From positions 1-7,216 of the forward strand of contig DATEGY010000081.1 in NCBI GenBank assembly GCA_035279865.1: 7,216 bases of DNA, in the 5' to 3' direction. Position numbers and translations under genes: made by a program. The DNA comes from 40CM-2-70-7 sp035279865. GTDB lineage: Bacteria > Gemmatimonadota > Gemmatimonadetes > Gemmatimonadales > GWC2-71-9. A model generated the notes under the pieces. That model saw nothing but the letters and a program-made list of their open reading frames with translations, was not told the DNA's origin and did no database searches. This document shows, piece by piece, positions 6,158-7,216 of this stretch; within the stretch, counting starts at the first letter, position 1, and each line of letters begins with the position of its first letter.

Positions 6158-6163
6158 TACATT
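6158..6163 (+). promoter_or_regulatory. Candidate -10 element of the tyrA-like gene
   Basis: TACATT stands 8 bases before the ATG at 6172, with no ribosome site. Its upstream promoter region must lie inside the 5' coding part of the response regulator gene. Confidence 0.45.
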
Positions 6164-6171
6164 TCGCCCTC

Positions 6172-7029
6172 ATGCGACCCAACAGCCTCGGCATTCTGGG
6201 CCTCGGTGCCATCGGGGGTTCGCTGGCGCGGCAGGCGAAGGCGGCCGGCATCCCCCGGGTACTGGGGTGGAGCCCGGAGCCTGCCGAGCGCGTGGCGGCG
6301 GTGAAGCAGGGGGCGCTGGATGATGCGCCCCACGCCGTGGCCGAGGTCGTGGGACGCGTCGACCTCCTGGTGCTGGCGGCGCCCCCCGCCGCCAATCTGG
6401 AGCTTCTCGACCGCCTCGCGCCCCGGATCGCGCCCTCCTGCTTCGTGACTGACGTCGGGTCGGTGAAGCGGGGCATCGTGGCCAAGGCCGAGGCGCTGGG
6501 GCTGGGGAGCCGGTTCGCCGGGAGTCACCCGCTGGTGGGAACGGAGCGGAACGGGTTCGACGCCTCGCGGGCTGACCTGTTTCGCGGGGCGGTGGTGTAC
6601 GTGACGCCGGCGGAGGGCGGGGCAGGAGCGGAACGCGAGGTCGCCCACTTCTGGGAGTCGGTCTGCGGCGCGCATCCCGTCGTGCTCGATGCCGCGGCCC
6701 ATGATGCCCAGCTGGCGGTGACCAGCCATCTGCCGCAGGTCGTGTCCTCCCTGCTCGGGCTCTTTTTGTCCCGGCACCTTCCGGCGGGCGCGAGTCTCGG
6801 CCCCGGGGCCCGCGACACCACGCGGCTGGCGGCCTCGGAGCCCTCCCTCTGGACCGAGATCCTCCTGCTCAACCGGGACGCGCTCCTGCCGGCGCTGCGG
6901 GCGCTCGAAGAGCCGCTGGGCGAATTGGAACGGGCGCTGGAAGCGGGGGATCGGGAAAGGGTTCGATCCTGGCTGTCCGCGGCCTCGCAATGGCGGCGCG
7001 GGCTGGACCGGCCTGCGGGCGGGCCGTAA
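6172..7029 (+). CDS. tyrA: Prephenate/arogenate dehydrogenase (TyrA family)
   Basis: A 285-aa NAD(P)-dependent enzyme of tyrosine biosynthesis that oxidatively decarboxylates prephenate to 4-hydroxyphenylpyruvate (or arogenate to tyrosine). The N-terminal Rossmann fold shows 'GILGLGAIGGSLA' (7-19) with G10-x-G12-x-x-G15. Next come 'TDVGSVK' (93-99, D94), the substrate-pocket histidine H119 in 'GSHPLVGTERNGFD', and 'SHLPQVVSSLL' (185-195). The C-terminal helical domain has 'ARDTTRLAASEPSLWTEILLLN' type conservation around residues 213-234. No chorismate mutase or ACT domain is attached, so it is the minimal, single-function form and no built-in tyrosine feedback site is seen. ATG 6172 is chosen because the longer reading from 6067 would overlap the divergent regulator gene and its promoter and adds 35 residues that do not look like family sequence. 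Substrate choice (prephenate or arogenate) cannot be decided here. Confidence 0.9.
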   Translation: MRPNSLGILGLGAIGGSLARQAKAAGIPRVLGWSPEPAERVAAVKQGALDDAPHAVAEVVGRVDLLVLAAPPAANLELLDRLAPRIAPSCFVTDVGSVKRGIVAKAEALGLGSRFAGSHPLVGTERNGFDASRADLFRGAVVYVTPAEGGAGAEREVAHFWESVCGAHPVVLDAAAHDAQLAVTSHLPQVVSSLLGLFLSRHLPAGASLGPGARDTTRLAASEPSLWTEILLLNRDALLPALRALEEPLGELERALEAGDRERVRSWLSAASQWRRGLDRPAGGP

Positions 7030-7042
7030 CGTTGCGCGCTTC

Positions 7043-7216
7043 GTGAGCGATCTCCTCGAGACCCTGAATGCCGCCCTCAAGGACAAGTACGTCCTCGAGC
7101 GCGAGCTGGGCCGCGGGGGCATGGCGACGGTGTTCTATGCCGAGGATGTGAAGCACGGACGGGGCGTCGCCATCAAGGTGCTGCATCCCGATGTCGCTGC
7201 CTCGATGGGGCAGGAC
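7043..7216 (+). CDS. Ser/Thr protein kinase, N-terminal fragment (runs off the window)
   Basis: From the GTG at 7043 the frame stays open to the edge, giving 58 codons. Residues 16-47 carry the kinase start: 'YVLERELGRGGMATVF' with glycine loop G23-x-G25-G26, then 'VAIKVL' with the ATP-contacting lysine at K45. The pattern is very close to the start of the kinase at 1925 ('YRVERELGRGGMAIVY', 'VAIKVL'), so the two are paralogues. The start follows the tyrA-like stop by 13 bases, with no ribosome site. TAACGT (7027-7032), overlapping that stop, is a weak -10 candidate. What lies after the kinase domain (membrane helix, sensor, TPR) is outside the window. The call as a kinase is firm; the start is likely but not proven. 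Confidence 0.85.
   Translation, partial: MSDLLETLNAALKDKYVLERELGRGGMATVFYAEDVKHGRGVAIKVLHPDVAASMGQD

Noticed and set aside
6067..6171. N-terminal extension of the tyrA-like frame
   Set aside because: It overlaps the divergent regulator gene, and the Rossmann glycine motif begins 7 residues after ATG 6172, as is usual for TyrA.
6157..7122. Minus-strand open frame of 321 codons
   Set aside because: It is antisense to the tyrA-like gene, which has clear catalytic motifs; its translation is Arg/Pro/Gln-rich and domain-free.
1..7216. CRISPR array, insertion sequence, tRNA or rRNA
   Set aside because: I saw no regularly spaced direct repeats, transposase motifs, terminal repeats, tRNA-like folds or rRNA signatures.

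Overview
The window is a GC-rich, densely packed bacterial segment. It suggests a Gemmatimonadota-like genome (Acidobacteriota is an alternative). The clues are a kinase + TolB-like + TPR receptor protein, a second kinase of the same style starting at the right edge, a membrane-anchored DUF4097 protein, frequent GTG starts, and several genes with no Shine-Dalgarno sequence but a -10-like hexamer just before the start codon. This placement rests on gene style only.

Layout. (1) 1-1463, plus strand: the C-terminal part of an HlyD-type periplasmic adaptor, then, 12 bases later with a good ribosome site, a 315-aa protein with a ParB/sulfiredoxin-like motif. They look like the tail of an operon whose start lies upstream. 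(2) 1487-1891: a four-helix DoxX-family membrane protein. (3) 1925-4306: a 793-aa membrane Ser/Thr protein kinase with all catalytic motifs, one transmembrane helix, a TolB/FlgO-like domain and C-terminal TPR-like helices. (4) 4401-5785: a probable two-gene unit, an 86-aa small secreted protein followed by a DUF4097 protein with TGD repeats, separated by two hairpins. (5) 5782-6144, minus strand: a single-domain CheY-like response regulator. Its stop codon overlaps the stop of the DUF4097 gene, and its start lies 27 bases from the divergent start of (6) 6172-7029, a TyrA-family prephenate/arogenate dehydrogenase. (7) 7043 to the edge: the first 58 codons of another Ser/Thr kinase.

How the genes work together. 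Signalling dominates: two Hanks-type kinases and one stand-alone receiver. Envelope functions come next: adaptor, DoxX, secreted small protein and DUF4097 protein. TyrA is the only clear metabolic gene. No mobile element, CRISPR array, tRNA or rRNA was seen. There is no gene-free stretch longer than 300 bases.

The parts most worth a second look are the adaptor/ParB-like pair (possible undescribed export or processing system), the consistent leaderless-promoter pattern with its overlapping divergent pair at 6145-6171, and the strong hairpin just before the DUF4097 ribosome site.
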